From Catenuloplanes niger (GTDB taxonomy: Bacteria; Actinomycetota; Actinomycetes; Mycobacteriales; Micromonosporaceae): DNA of 64,000 nt. The stretch is taken from contig NZ_JAVDYC010000001.1 of the NCBI RefSeq assembly GCF_031458255.1, forward strand, positions 5,031,001 through 5,095,000. The letters run 5' to 3'. Positions 53,058 to 62,864 of the stretch are shown piece by piece; positions within the stretch are counted from its first letter, which is position 1; every line of letters begins with the position of its first letter. The notes below the pieces were generated by a model that was given only the letters and a program-made list of their open reading frames with translations, was not told the DNA's origin and did not search any database. The position numbers and the translations under genes are program-made.

Positions 53058-54146
53058 GTGCCGACCGACACCCTGGGCGCGCCGGAGGTCTTCCGGCTGA
53101 CACAGCCGGCCAAGGAGGAACGGCTGCTGCCGGAGATCGTCGAGCGGCTGACGGCGCACCGGGCCGGCTGCCCGCCGTACCGCCAGATCATGGACGCGAT
53201 CGGGCACGACTCCGGCCGGCGCTATCAGCGGATCGAGGAGCTGCCCTGGCTGCCGGTCCGGATGTTCAAGACGCACGCGCTGAAGAGCATCCCGGACGCG
53301 GCCGTCTTCAAGACGCTGACCAGCAGCGGGACCACCGGGACGCCGAGCCGGATCTTCCTGGACCAGCACGCCGCGGCCGCGCAGAGCCGCATGCTGTCCC
53401 GGACCATGCAGACCGTGCTCGGCCCGCACCGGTTGCCGATGCTGCTGGTCGACACGCGCGCGATCCTGGCCGACCGGCGCACGTTCTCCGCGCGCGGCGC
53501 CGGGGTGCTCGGCATGATGGGTTTCGGCCGGGACCACGCGTGGGCGCTGGACGCGGACGGCGCCGTCGAGCCGGACACCGTCGAGGCGTTCCTCGGCAAG
53601 CACGGCGACCGGCCGTTCCTGATCTTCGGGTTCACCTTCATGGTCTGGTTGCATCTCTACGAGCTGGCCCGGGATCGCGGCTGGGACCTGAGCAACGGCG
53701 TGCTGGTCCACTCCGGTGGGTGGAAGAAGCTGCAGGACCAGGCGGTGTCGCCGGCCGAGTTCCGGTCCCGGTTCACCGCGGACACCGGGCTGCGGCGGAT
53801 CCACAACTTCTACGGCATGGTCGAGCAGATCGGCACGGTCTTCCTGGAGGGGCCGGACGGCGGCGGCCTGTACTGCCCGGACTTCGCCGACGTGATCATC
53901 CGGGATCCGCGCACCTGGGCCGAGCAGCCGGCCGGCACGCCGGGCCTGATCGAGCTGGTCAGCACGCTGCCCACGTCGTACCCGGGCAACGTGCTGCTCA
54001 CCGAGGACCTCGGCGTGGTGCACGGCGTCGACGACGGGGTCTGGCCGGGCAAGCGGTTCGAGGTGCTCGGCCGGCTGCCGCGGGCCGAGGCGCGCGGTTG
54101 CAGTGACGTCTACGCCGTACCGGCACAGGGGAGGGCCGCGCTGTGA
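53058..54146 (+). CDS. LuxE-like acyl-protein synthetase
   Basis: This 362-residue protein has the adenylate-forming loop SSGTTGTPSRIF near residue 95. The C-terminal half has VLVHSGGWKKL near residue 220 and NFYGMVEQIGTVFLEG near residue 250. LuxE activates a carboxylate and hands it to LuxC. GTG 53058 follows GGGGGTG. The 3' end overlaps the LuxC-like gene by GTGA. No luciferase genes are nearby, so this is not bioluminescence. Confidence 0.85.
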   Translation: MPTDTLGAPEVFRLTQPAKEERLLPEIVERLTAHRAGCPPYRQIMDAIGHDSGRRYQRIEELPWLPVRMFKTHALKSIPDAAVFKTLTSSGTTGTPSRIFLDQHAAAAQSRMLSRTMQTVLGPHRLPMLLVDTRAILADRRTFSARGAGVLGMMGFGRDHAWALDADGAVEPDTVEAFLGKHGDRPFLIFGFTFMVWLHLYELARDRGWDLSNGVLVHSGGWKKLQDQAVSPAEFRSRFTADTGLRRIHNFYGMVEQIGTVFLEGPDGGGLYCPDFADVIIRDPRTWAEQPAGTPGLIELVSTLPTSYPGNVLLTEDLGVVHGVDDGVWPGKRFEVLGRLPRAEARGCSDVYAVPAQGRAAL

Positions 54147-55339
54147 TCGTCCGTTTCCCGGCGACCGCCGAGGGGCTGCTGCCGGCCGAGGACGCGCTGA
54201 CCGTGGGCGACCCGCGCGTGGTCGGCTTCCTCGGCGCGCTCTCCGCCCGGCTGCTCGCGCCGTCCGTCGCGCGCGCCCACCCGGAGCTGGGCTCGCTCGG
54301 CTTCTTCCTGCGCCGCGCCGAGCTGGCCCGGACCGCCGCCCACCTGCGAAGGGCCGACCCGCACACGGTACGCCGCCCGCGCGGCCTGGTGTTCCACGTG
54401 CCACCGGCCAACGTGGACACCGTGTTCGTCTACTCCTGGGCGCTGAGCGCGCTGGCCGGCAACCGTAACGTGGTGCGCCTGTCCAGCCGGTCCGCCGGTG
54501 CCGCGGACACCGTGCTGGCCGCGCTGAACGACGCGCTCGCGGACGCCGACCCGGTGATCGCGCGCACCCAGCGGATGGTCTCCTACGGCCGGGACGACGC
54601 GCTCACCGCGGAGCTGTCCGCCGCCTGTGACCTGCGCGTGCTCTGGGGCGGCGACGCCAGCGTGACGGAGTTGCGCCGGTACCCGCTGCACCCGCTGGCC
54701 CGCGACCTGACGTTCCCGGACCGGTCGTCGTTCGCGGTGCTGTCCGCGGCCGGCTGGCTGGCCGCGCCCGGTGACGCGCAGCGCGCCGCCGCGGACGGCT
54801 ACGCGAACGACGTCTACTGGTTCGACCAGGCGGCTTGCTCGTCGCCGCGCACGCTCTACGTGACCGGCCCGGCCGCGGACGCGGAGAAGGCGCTGGACGG
54901 CTTCTGCCGGGAACTCACCGACGCCGTGCACCGTCGCGGCTGGACGGTCGACGCCGCGATGGCCGTGGAGAAGCGGATCCGCACGTACGGGCTGGCCGCG
55001 GACGGCCGGGCCGCCGGCGTGCGCTTCCCCAGCAACGAGCTGGCCTGGCTGCACCTGGCGGACGGCGCCGAGCCGCCCCGCGACTGGCTCGGCACCGGCG
55101 TGGTCGCGGTCGCCCGCCTCGACGCCCTGCGCGACCTGGCACCGCTGATCACCCCGCGCGACCAGACGCTGAGCCACTTCGGCTTCACCGGCGACGAGTT
55201 GCGGGAGCTGGTCACCGCGATCCCCGGCCGCGGCCTGGACCGGATCGTGCCGTTCGGCCAGGCGCTCTCCTTCGCCCCGGTCTGGGACGGCCACGACCTG
55301 CTGGAGGAGTTCACCACCCGGACCACGATCAGGTCCTGA
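54143..55339 (+). CDS. LuxC-like acyl-CoA reductase
   Basis: This 398-residue member of the LuxC family reduces an activated acid to aldehyde with NADPH. The catalytic cysteine is in WFDQAACSSPRTLYV near residue 233. VFHVPPANVDTVFVYSWALSALAGNRNVVRL near residue 83 binds the cofactor region. With LuxE it forms a two-protein carboxylic acid reductase. The pair may reduce a sugar acid or acyl group for the glycan made by neighbouring genes. Confidence 0.85.
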   Translation: MIVRFPATAEGLLPAEDALTVGDPRVVGFLGALSARLLAPSVARAHPELGSLGFFLRRAELARTAAHLRRADPHTVRRPRGLVFHVPPANVDTVFVYSWALSALAGNRNVVRLSSRSAGAADTVLAALNDALADADPVIARTQRMVSYGRDDALTAELSAACDLRVLWGGDASVTELRRYPLHPLARDLTFPDRSSFAVLSAAGWLAAPGDAQRAAADGYANDVYWFDQAACSSPRTLYVTGPAADAEKALDGFCRELTDAVHRRGWTVDAAMAVEKRIRTYGLAADGRAAGVRFPSNELAWLHLADGAEPPRDWLGTGVVAVARLDALRDLAPLITPRDQTLSHFGFTGDELRELVTAIPGRGLDRIVPFGQALSFAPVWDGHDLLEEFTTRTTIRS

Positions 55340-55426
55340 CCGGCCACCGCGGAACCGGTGCCCGCGGGAGCACTCGGAACCCGGCCACGCCGGAAGCGGG
55401 AAAAGCGGCTTCTGAAGGGTTTTCCG

Positions 55427-55463
55427 CCCGGGGCGGAGTTCGAGAACCGGACTCCGCCCCGGG
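55427..55463. terminator. Bidirectional terminator hairpin
   Basis: CCCGGGGCGGAGT (55427-55439) pairs perfectly with ACTCCGCCCCGGG (55451-55463). It separates the convergent LuxC-like and methyltransferase-like genes. Confidence 0.8.
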
Positions 55464-55468
55464 CCCGG

Positions 55469-57334
55469 TCAGATCACGTCGCCGGGCTGCGGGAAGGCGA
55501 GGTCGCGCTTGGCGCGGCGGGCGGCGGCGCGGCGTTTGCTGATCTTCTTGGAGAGCTTGCGGGTGTCGCTGCGGACCAGCTTGTAGCCGCTGCGCGCGAC
55601 CATCAGGAAGCGGCCCGGCCAGGACTTCCGGTAGAGCTGGATCTCCCAGTCCATCTTGGACAGGTGCAGGTCGCGGGAGCGGATGATCTGCTCGGTCCAC
55701 TCCATCTGGGCCAGCAGGTGGCTGACCTGGTAGCGCTGCCGCCACAGCGCCTCGGCCAGTTCGCGGTAGCCGGGCACGTCGATGGTGGCGGCACCGGGCG
55801 CGAGTGCCAGCAGTTCCCGGCGGCGGCCGTCGCGCTCGGCGAGCGGCAGGCCGGACAGGTCGAGTTCGAGCTCGATCGCGGCGCGCAGCGAGTCCGCGCG
55901 GAGCGTGCGGTCGATCATGCCGAGCAGCAGCCCGGTCAGGTCCACGGCGCTGCTGGTGATCGGCCACGGGTGCGGCTGGCCGGACGTGATCAGCCGCGCG
56001 GCGAACCGCCACGCCACCCGGGTCAGCACCGTCTCCACCGGCACCGGCCGATCCGGCGACCAGCGCGGCGGGGCCAGGCCGAGCTGGGCGCCGTCGTCCA
56101 GCAGTTCACCGGCGTCGGCCAGCGCCATCGGGCCGCTCACCCAGCCGTCCCGGGACTGCCCGTCCAGCCAGGCCGCGAGCCGGCGCAGCTCGGTGCGCAG
56201 GCCGACCAGGTCGGCGCGCGCGCACAGTCCGAGCAGCCGCTCCTCCAGCACCACGCCGGCGGGCACCGGGAACGCGCCGTTCACCCGGCGCAGGCCACCC
56301 CGGCGCACCGACTCGTCCGCCGGGACCAGCGTGGTCGCGGTCGCACCCCAGTCCGCGGGCGTCAGCGTGTACGCGTGCGGCCCGTCCGCGTCGCCGGCCA
56401 GCAGCGCGTGCGACGGCACCTCGCCGGCCGCGCGGGACACGGTCACCCAGGCCGGGGCCAGCACCGCCTCCGCACCCGCGCGCAGCGCCCGCCCGGCGAT
56501 CCGGCGCGGGTCGCTGAGCACCGGCCGGTCCCGGTAGGCGTCCGTGAACGCGCGGGCCAGCACGGCCTGCACCGGACCGCGCAGCGGCGCGCCGACCTCG
56601 CCCAGCAGGCCCGGTCCGATCAGGACGGTGGGATTGCCGGGCGTGGGGAACGCGGCGTAGCCGGCGGTGGAGTGCAGCCCGAAGATCGCCAGGCGGGTGG
56701 TCAGCTCGGCCAGCGACGCCGGCCGGTCGGCCGCCGAACCCGGCGGGTACCAGGCCGAGTCGGACCGCTCCCGGGCGCCCGGGTCGAGCTCCACGGCCGT
56801 GTGCACGCCGAGCGGGTTCTCGTGCCGGAGCACCAGCGTGCCGTCCGGCGCGACCGCCTTCGCGAGCGTGGCCAGCAGGTCGTCGTCGGTCAGCGGCGTG
56901 CCCTCGGCCGAGTTCAGCCGCTCCAAGCCGTCCAGGCAGACCACCAGGGCGTAACGGGTGATCGGGTCCAGCCGGGACGCGCCGCCGCAGAGCACGGTCA
57001 CCGCGGGGAACCGCAGCGCCAGCGCCTCCGCGTCGCCCAGCGACCGGACCAGGCAGGTCACGGCCGCGCCCGCGTCGTGCAGCACGGTGATCAGCTCGTC
57101 GTGGTGCGGGCCGGCGACCAGCACCGGCGCGCCGGGTGCCGGCACCAGCGTGCGCAGCAGGTACCGGAGCGCGCCGCCGCAGCCGGCCGTGGGATCGGAC
57201 CAGGCGAACATCTCACCGCCGATCCGGGTCAGGTTCGCCAGTGCGGCCGCGGCCGGGTTGATCTGGCCCGGAATCGGCGGCTCCGGGGCCGCGTGGGCCG
57301 GCTCGGGCAGCAGAGCGGCGGGGCGGTCGGACAT
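55469..57334 (-). CDS. SAM-methyltransferase-like glycan protein with helical C-terminus
   Basis: This 621-residue protein has residues 60-180 looking like a class I methyltransferase: PVLVAGPHHDELITVLHDAG (loop I), YALVVCLDGLERLN and GTLVLRHENPLG. Residues 330-480 are helical. The C-terminus (residues 500-621) has SHLLAQMEWTEQIIRSRDLH and a basic SKKISKRRAAARRAKRD tail. ATG 57334 is chosen because it follows GGAGAGG by eight bases and overlaps the upstream gene stop. A role in modifying the glycan is inferred from position. Confidence 0.6.
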   Translation of the reverse strand: MSDRPAALLPEPAHAAPEPPIPGQINPAAAALANLTRIGGEMFAWSDPTAGCGGALRYLLRTLVPAPGAPVLVAGPHHDELITVLHDAGAAVTCLVRSLGDAEALALRFPAVTVLCGGASRLDPITRYALVVCLDGLERLNSAEGTPLTDDDLLATLAKAVAPDGTLVLRHENPLGVHTAVELDPGARERSDSAWYPPGSAADRPASLAELTTRLAIFGLHSTAGYAAFPTPGNPTVLIGPGLLGEVGAPLRGPVQAVLARAFTDAYRDRPVLSDPRRIAGRALRAGAEAVLAPAWVTVSRAAGEVPSHALLAGDADGPHAYTLTPADWGATATTLVPADESVRRGGLRRVNGAFPVPAGVVLEERLLGLCARADLVGLRTELRRLAAWLDGQSRDGWVSGPMALADAGELLDDGAQLGLAPPRWSPDRPVPVETVLTRVAWRFAARLITSGQPHPWPITSSAVDLTGLLLGMIDRTLRADSLRAAIELELDLSGLPLAERDGRRRELLALAPGAATIDVPGYRELAEALWRQRYQVSHLLAQMEWTEQIIRSRDLHLSKMDWEIQLYRKSWPGRFLMVARSGYKLVRSDTRKLSKKISKRRAAARRAKRDLAFPQPGDVI

Positions 57335-58167
57335 CAGGCGCACCTCTCCAGGGGCGCCGACCAGCCGAGCATGCTCCGCAGCTCCGCCGGCCGGGCCAGA
57401 TTGTCGGCGCCGAGCTCCCGGCGGGCCAGGGCTCGGCAGGTTTCACGGTCGGTGGCGTAGCCGTAGACCTCGGGCCACTGACGGCGCAGCCGGGGCTCGC
57501 CGCCGAACGTCATGTCGCCGTCCTCCAGCACCATCGGGTCGCCGTAGACGGCCGCGTCCGCGCCGGTGAGCAGCCCGTACCAGATCGCGCTGCACAGCCG
57601 GTTGGACACCACCCGGCGGTGCCGGCGCAGCTCGCCCAGCTGCCGGACCAGGAACTCACGGTCGTGGTCGCGCCACCAGAAGCCGCGGTAGCCGTGGCAG
57701 ATCACCCGGAAGCCGGCCCGCTCGTAGAGCCGGCGGACGCCGCGGACCCGGTGCTCGTTCCAGTACAGACAGACGGTGACCGGACCGTCCTCGACGGACT
57801 TCACCTCGTCGATCAGCCGCTGGTGGTCGCCCAGCACCTGCTGACCCTCCCAGCCGTGGAACGGGTAGAAGATCGTGCCGTCCCGCTCCGTCCCGGCCGG
57901 GGGTTCGAGCTCGTGCAGGTACGCGAACGGCGACCCGATCGCGATCACGTTGCGGCGGCCCTGCGACACCGCGCGGCGGCGGGTCTCCTCGGACCAGACG
58001 AACAGCGGGCTGCCGTCCACGAACGGCACGCCCGGCGCCAGCCCGTCCCCGATGTTCCAACCGTGCTGCAGGTAGCCCAGCATCCGCGGCGGGTGCGCCG
58101 GGTCGGCGAGGCCGCAGTAGCGGGCGAGTACGTGCGCATGCCCGTAGTAGTAGTTCGCGTGATGCAT
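57334..58167 (-). CDS. Conserved hypothetical glycan-cluster protein
   Basis: This 277-residue protein starts MHHANYYYGHAHVLARYCG. Other landmarks are GYLQHGWNIGDGLAPGVPFV near residue 32, VWSEETRRRAVSQGRRNVIAI near residue 58 and a late AVYGDPMVLEDGDM. I read these as GT-B-like or polysaccharide-transfer features, but no family is certain. ATG 58167 is chosen over upstream options that overlap the aldo/keto reductase region. The stop overlaps the next gene by one base. Confidence 0.55.
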   Translation of the reverse strand: MHHANYYYGHAHVLARYCGLADPAHPPRMLGYLQHGWNIGDGLAPGVPFVDGSPLFVWSEETRRRAVSQGRRNVIAIGSPFAYLHELEPPAGTERDGTIFYPFHGWEGQQVLGDHQRLIDEVKSVEDGPVTVCLYWNEHRVRGVRRLYERAGFRVICHGYRGFWWRDHDREFLVRQLGELRRHRRVVSNRLCSAIWYGLLTGADAAVYGDPMVLEDGDMTFGGEPRLRRQWPEVYGYATDRETCRALARRELGADNLARPAELRSMLGWSAPLERCA

Positions 58168-58261
58168 GGGCAGGCCCAGCGCTCCCGGGACTCGACGGCG
58201 ACGTTTCCGCAGTGCCCAACGCGTCGCGCACCCGTTCGGTGACTTCACCGTTGGTCAGTGC

Positions 58262-59206
58262 ATGACGGACCTGCGCGCAGCGCTGCCCGTGCGAGACCGC
58301 GGCGGCTATCGGCAGTCGGCGCTCGTGCTCGGCGGCGCTCAGCTCGGCGGCGCCTACGGCATCGCGAACTCGACCGGTGGTCCCACCGACGCGTCGGCCG
58401 CGGCGTTGCTGCACGCGGCCGCCGACCTGGGGATCACGCACGTGGACACGGCCCGCGCGTACGGCGAGAGCGAGCGCCGGATCGGCGCGGCCGGTGCCGG
58501 ACTACGCGCGGTCACCAAGGTCGCGCCGCTCGGCGCGGTGGCCAGCTGCGAGTCGTCGCTGGCGCAGGCGGTCACCACCAGCGTGGCGCGCAGTGCCGAG
58601 CATCTCGGCGAACCGCTGACCATCCTGCTGCACCGGGCCGCGGACGCGCTCGCGGTCGGCGGCGCCGCCTGGAAGACCCTTCGCCGGTACGCGGAGAGCG
58701 GGCTCGCCGAACGCGTCGGCGTGAGCGTGCAGTCACCGGCCGAGCTGCGTGCGGTGCTGCGCCTGCCCGGCCTCGGCTACGTGCAGCTGCCGTGCAACGT
58801 GCTGGACCGGCGGTGGCTCGCGCCCGACCTGGCGGACACGCTGGCCGAGCGGCCGGACCTGGTGGTCACCGTGCGCAGCGTCTACCTGCAGGGGCTGCTG
58901 GTGGCGGGCCGGATGGTGCGCTGGCCGCACCTGGACCCGGCCGCGCGGAACACGGTGGTGGAGACGCTGGACCGGGTCGCGCTGGAGCTGGGCCGCGCGG
59001 ACCGGGCGGACCTGTGCATGGCGTACGTGCTGGGCCTGCCCTGGGTGACGTCCGTGGTGGTGGGCGCGGACACCGAGGCCCAGCTGCGGGCGAACGCGAT
59101 GCTGGCGTCCCGGTCGCCGCTGTCCGGGGCGGAGCGCGCACACGTGCTGTCCGTGCTGCCGAACGTGCCGCTGGAGCTGCTCGACCCGAGCCGATGGACG
59201 CCGTGA
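58262..59206 (+). CDS. Aldo/keto reductase
   Basis: This 314-residue NAD(P)H-dependent TIM-barrel protein has LGGAQLGGAYGIANSTGG near residue 24. GITHVDTARAYGESERRIG near residue 60 (catalytic Asp and Tyr) and VVTVRSVYLQGLLV near residue 203 follow. It probably reduces a sugar carbonyl in the glycan pathway. ATG 58262 has a weak ribosome site. The SDR gene overlaps its end by GTGA. Confidence 0.85.
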   Translation: MTDLRAALPVRDRGGYRQSALVLGGAQLGGAYGIANSTGGPTDASAAALLHAAADLGITHVDTARAYGESERRIGAAGAGLRAVTKVAPLGAVASCESSLAQAVTTSVARSAEHLGEPLTILLHRAADALAVGGAAWKTLRRYAESGLAERVGVSVQSPAELRAVLRLPGLGYVQLPCNVLDRRWLAPDLADTLAERPDLVVTVRSVYLQGLLVAGRMVRWPHLDPAARNTVVETLDRVALELGRADRADLCMAYVLGLPWVTSVVVGADTEAQLRANAMLASRSPLSGAERAHVLSVLPNVPLELLDPSRWTP

Positions 59207-59952
59207 CCGATCTGTTCGACCTGAGCGGCCGCACCGCCGTGGTGACCGGCGCGACCGGGCGGCTCGGCCGCACGTTCGCGTCCGTGCTGGCCGCGGCCGG
59301 CGCGACGGTGTGGGCGGTGTCCCGCTCCGGCGACGCGGTGGCCGGCTGCCACCCGTTCGTCTGCGACGTGACCTCGGACGCGGCCGTGACCGCGCTCGGT
59401 GCGGCGCTGCGGGACCGTGCCGGACGACTGGACGTGCTGGTGCACGCGGCGCACGTGGGCCGCGCCGGTTCGCTGGTCACGGCCTCGTCCGCGGACTACG
59501 CGGAGGCGGCGGACCTGGCACTGACCGCGTTCCAGCGGCTGCTGTCCGCCACCCGCGACCTGCTGTGCAAGGCCGCGGTGGACGGGTCGCCGTCGGTGAT
59601 CGCGGTGTCGTCCATGTACGGCCTGGTCAGCCCGCGTCCGGTCTACGACGACCCGGCCGCGGGCAACCCGCCCTACTACGGCGCGGTCAAGGCCGGCGTG
59701 GTGCAGCTGGCCCGGTACGCGGCCGCGGAGCTGGGCCCGCTGGGCGTGCGGGTGAACACGCTGACCCCGGGCGCGTTCCCCGGGCCGGGCGCGGACCCGG
59801 GCCTGGTCGGCCGGCTGGGCGCGCAGACGCCGCTGGGCCGGGTGGGCGAGCCGGCCGAGCTGGCGACCGCGCTGCTGTTCCTGGCCTCGCCGCGATCGAC
59901 GTATGTGACCGGTGCGAACGTTGTCGTCGATGGTGGCCGGACCGCCTGGTAG
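59203..59952 (+). CDS. Short-chain dehydrogenase/reductase
   Basis: This 249-residue Rossmann oxidoreductase has VVTGATGRLGRTFA near residue 13 (cofactor), VIAVSSMYGLVSP near residue 129 (catalytic Ser) and PPYYGAVKAGVVQ near residue 152 (YxxxK). GTG 59203 overlaps the previous stop. It pairs with the aldo/keto reductase as the end of the glycan cluster. It resembles SDR proteins in nonulosonic acid loci such as PtmA. Confidence 0.88.
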   Translation: MTDLFDLSGRTAVVTGATGRLGRTFASVLAAAGATVWAVSRSGDAVAGCHPFVCDVTSDAAVTALGAALRDRAGRLDVLVHAAHVGRAGSLVTASSADYAEAADLALTAFQRLLSATRDLLCKAAVDGSPSVIAVSSMYGLVSPRPVYDDPAAGNPPYYGAVKAGVVQLARYAAAELGPLGVRVNTLTPGAFPGPGADPGLVGRLGAQTPLGRVGEPAELATALLFLASPRSTYVTGANVVVDGGRTAW

Positions 59953-60117
59953 AAGCGGGCCGGAACCGTCGTGATGTGACCAAATCGGGACTCGGCAGCG
60001 CAAGTCACGACCGATATGCGCGAAACGCCAACAATCACCCTCTGTGCTGGCTTACCTTACGGAGAGTCTCCGCCGGTCAACTCAGGTGCCGGCCGCACCC
60101 ACACGGGGGTAGGAAGA

Positions 60118-62847
60118 ATGTCGATAGTCCATGGCGGCGAGCGCGCAACGCGCTCACGCTGGGCACCACGGGAAGGTTTGAGCGCCCGTCTCGGCGCTGT
60201 GGCCTTCGCGGGTGCTCTCTCTACAACCCTGCTGGCGGCACCGGCCGCCGCGGCGCTGGCCGCCCCCACCGGGGTGACCGTCACGCCGAAGCAGGAATCG
60301 GTCTGGGTCACGTGGAACGCGATCCCGGGCGCGACCGTCCACCACTACATCGCCACCGCGACGGACACTGACGGTGACACGGCCACCTGTAACGTCACCA
60401 CGACCAGCTGCCTGATCGGTGGCCTCGAGCCCCGTAAGACGGTCTCGGTGACGGTCGCCGGCTACGAGACCGCCGAGGAGACGTCGAAGGGCACCTCGGC
60501 GAACGCCTCGACCACCGCGACGCCCGGCCCGCCGGAGAAGCCGGTCTGGGCCATGGGTTACCCGACGGTCACCGGCTCCGGCAAGGTGGACCTGCAGTGG
60601 CTGCCCGCGGCCGGTGCGGCGTCCTACACGGTCACCACCACGCCGGCCAGCGGCGGCTGCGCCACCTCGGGCACGTCCTGCGTGGTCGAGGGGCTCGACC
60701 CGGCCAAGTCGTACAAGTTCTGGGTGAACGCCATCGGCGGCGGGGACACCGGCATCACGTCCTCGGCCGCGTCCCCGGCGCTCACGCCGGGCCGGCCGGG
60801 TGCGCCGCTCGACGTGATCGTGAACGCGACCACGGACAGCGCCGGTGTCGGCACCACGCACGACGGCGAGGTCTGGTGGACGCCCGCGACGTCCGGCGGC
60901 CCGGTGGTGGACTACACCGTCACCGTCGCCGAGACCACCGCGGACCCGCTGACGGCCGACCCGACCTACTCGTGCGGCAACGTCATCACCAACTGCCCGG
61001 TGACCGGCTTCGTGGACGGTAAGCAGTACACCGTGCGCGTCGTCGCGAACAACGCGGTCGGCGGCTCGGACGCGGCGGCCACCACCTACTACGGTGGCTC
61101 GCCGTCGATGCCGGTGATCTCGAACCCGGAGCTGATGACCGGCACCGCGATCCTGCTCAAGTGGGCCGCGCCGGTCAACAACCCGACCGCGCAGAAGGGT
61201 TACCCGTCGGGGCTGTACTCGGTGGAGGCGTCGCCGACCGTCAAGTCGGTCAGTGACACCTGCCAGAACATCACCACGCCGAGCTGTGGCATCACCGGTC
61301 TGGAGGCCGGCCGAAGCTACAAGTTCAAGGTGAAGGCGCAGGGCGGTGTGATCAGTGGTACCACCACGAACTACACCGACTCCTACGACGTGGTCGGCCG
61401 TCCGGCCGCCCCGACCGGCGTCAAGGTCGAGCCGGTCGACACCGACACGGTGAAGGTCACCTGGGCGCTGCCGACCGGCAACCAGGTGCCGGTGGACTCG
61501 CTCCGCGTGTACAACAGCGCGGACGGCGAGATCTCGGGCGCCTGCAACAAGCTGACCGGTGTGAGCGCCACGTCGACCGAGTGCGAGTACGACATCGTCG
61601 GCGCGCCGGGCACCCGCTCCTACTGGGTGCGGGCGCTCTCCTCCGACCCGAACTACTACTCGGACAGCGAGAAGGTCACCTCGGCCACCGGTGCGCCGGG
61701 CATCCCGTACCTCGCCGGTGCCACGCCGGCCGGTGCGGGCGCGGTCAAGGTCAGCTTCCGCCGGCCGGCCGACCTGGGCGCGGGTATCGCGTCCTACACG
61801 GTCACCTCGACGCCGGACGGCAAGACCTGCACCGCGGCCTACGTCTCCAGTGACGACGTGGTCAGCTGCACCGTCAACGGCCTGACCAGCGGCACCAGCT
61901 ACACGTTCGCCATCAAGTCGCTGGGTGTCGCCGGTAACGACGACTCCAAGACGGTGACCAGCAGCGCCGTGGTCGCCGGTCCGCCCGGACCGGTCACCGA
62001 GGCCAAGGCCGAGGCCGTCGAGGGCGGCAAGGTCAAGGTTTCCTGGAAGCCGCCGACCAGCACCGCGCTCGCCATCACCAGCTACACGGTGAAGTCGAAC
62101 CCGGCCGGTAACTCCTGCGAGATCCTGGCCTCGGCCACCCCGCTGGAGTGCACCTTCGACACCGCCACGGCGGGTACGAAGTACATGATCTGGGCGAACA
62201 CCGCCGCCGCGGGCAGCTCCGAGGTGACCATCGACGGCCCGGGCACCGTGCCGGGCGGCAAGCCGGGCATCCCGGCCGACGTCAAGGTGACCAACGTGGC
62301 GCAGGGCCTGCGGGTCGAGTGGAACGGCGTCACCGGTGCCACCAAGTACCAGGCGATGGCCGTCGCCGCCGGCAAGTCGTTCTGGTGCGCCGCGGTCGGT
62401 GCCGAGAACAAGGTCTGCACCATCCGCGGCCTGATGGGCGGCACGCAGTACACGGTCACGGTCCGCGCGGTCAACGGTGCGGTCAACGGCGACTGGTCCA
62501 CGGGTGTCACCGGTACGCCGGACGCCGCCCTGCCGACCATCGTGTGGCCGGCGATCTCGCCCGCCGGTGGCGGCCTGTCGAGCAGCGGTGGGTACGTCCT
62601 GTACCGCAACTCGCGGACCACCATCACCGGCTACGGCTTCAAGCCGGGCGAGTCGGTCTGGCTCTACCTGTACTCGGGCAGCATGAAGGTCCGGGTCGGC
62701 GGCGCGACCGCGAAGGCGGACGGCACGTTCGCCTCGGCCATCCAGATCCCGGCGAACGCCACCAAGGGCGGCAAGCGCGTCCTGGCCGGCGGCTGGGACA
62801 AGGACGGCAAGGTGCGCTGGCAGAACGCGTACCTGACGATCAAGTAA
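60118..62847 (+). CDS. Large secreted FN3-repeat protein
   Basis: This 909-residue exported protein has a signal peptide near residues 20-48 (LGAVAFAGALSTTLLAAPAAA). Eight fibronectin type III-like repeats start near APTGVTVTP, PEKPVWAM, GAPLDVI, SMPVISN, APTGVKVEP, GIPYLAGA, GPVTEAKAE and GIPADVKVT. Each has a Cys pair 7-14 residues apart (for example ATCNVTTTSC and GGCATSGTSC). The C-terminal 110 residues resemble an IPT-like domain (ITGYGFKPGESVWLYLYSG). AGGAAG precedes ATG 60118. It is probably a surface adhesin or matrix protein. Confidence 0.82.
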   Translation: MSIVHGGERATRSRWAPREGLSARLGAVAFAGALSTTLLAAPAAAALAAPTGVTVTPKQESVWVTWNAIPGATVHHYIATATDTDGDTATCNVTTTSCLIGGLEPRKTVSVTVAGYETAEETSKGTSANASTTATPGPPEKPVWAMGYPTVTGSGKVDLQWLPAAGAASYTVTTTPASGGCATSGTSCVVEGLDPAKSYKFWVNAIGGGDTGITSSAASPALTPGRPGAPLDVIVNATTDSAGVGTTHDGEVWWTPATSGGPVVDYTVTVAETTADPLTADPTYSCGNVITNCPVTGFVDGKQYTVRVVANNAVGGSDAAATTYYGGSPSMPVISNPELMTGTAILLKWAAPVNNPTAQKGYPSGLYSVEASPTVKSVSDTCQNITTPSCGITGLEAGRSYKFKVKAQGGVISGTTTNYTDSYDVVGRPAAPTGVKVEPVDTDTVKVTWALPTGNQVPVDSLRVYNSADGEISGACNKLTGVSATSTECEYDIVGAPGTRSYWVRALSSDPNYYSDSEKVTSATGAPGIPYLAGATPAGAGAVKVSFRRPADLGAGIASYTVTSTPDGKTCTAAYVSSDDVVSCTVNGLTSGTSYTFAIKSLGVAGNDDSKTVTSSAVVAGPPGPVTEAKAEAVEGGKVKVSWKPPTSTALAITSYTVKSNPAGNSCEILASATPLECTFDTATAGTKYMIWANTAAAGSSEVTIDGPGTVPGGKPGIPADVKVTNVAQGLRVEWNGVTGATKYQAMAVAAGKSFWCAAVGAENKVCTIRGLMGGTQYTVTVRAVNGAVNGDWSTGVTGTPDAALPTIVWPAISPAGGGLSSSGGYVLYRNSRTTITGYGFKPGESVWLYLYSGSMKVRVGGATAKADGTFASAIQIPANATKGGKRVLAGGWDKDGKVRWQNAYLTIK

Positions 62848-62864
62848 GCACGGAACCAGGGGAG

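Noticed and set aside
53058-55339. Bioluminescence operon
   Set aside because: LuxE- and LuxC-like genes are present but luxA, luxB and luxD are not, and the neighbours are glycan genes.
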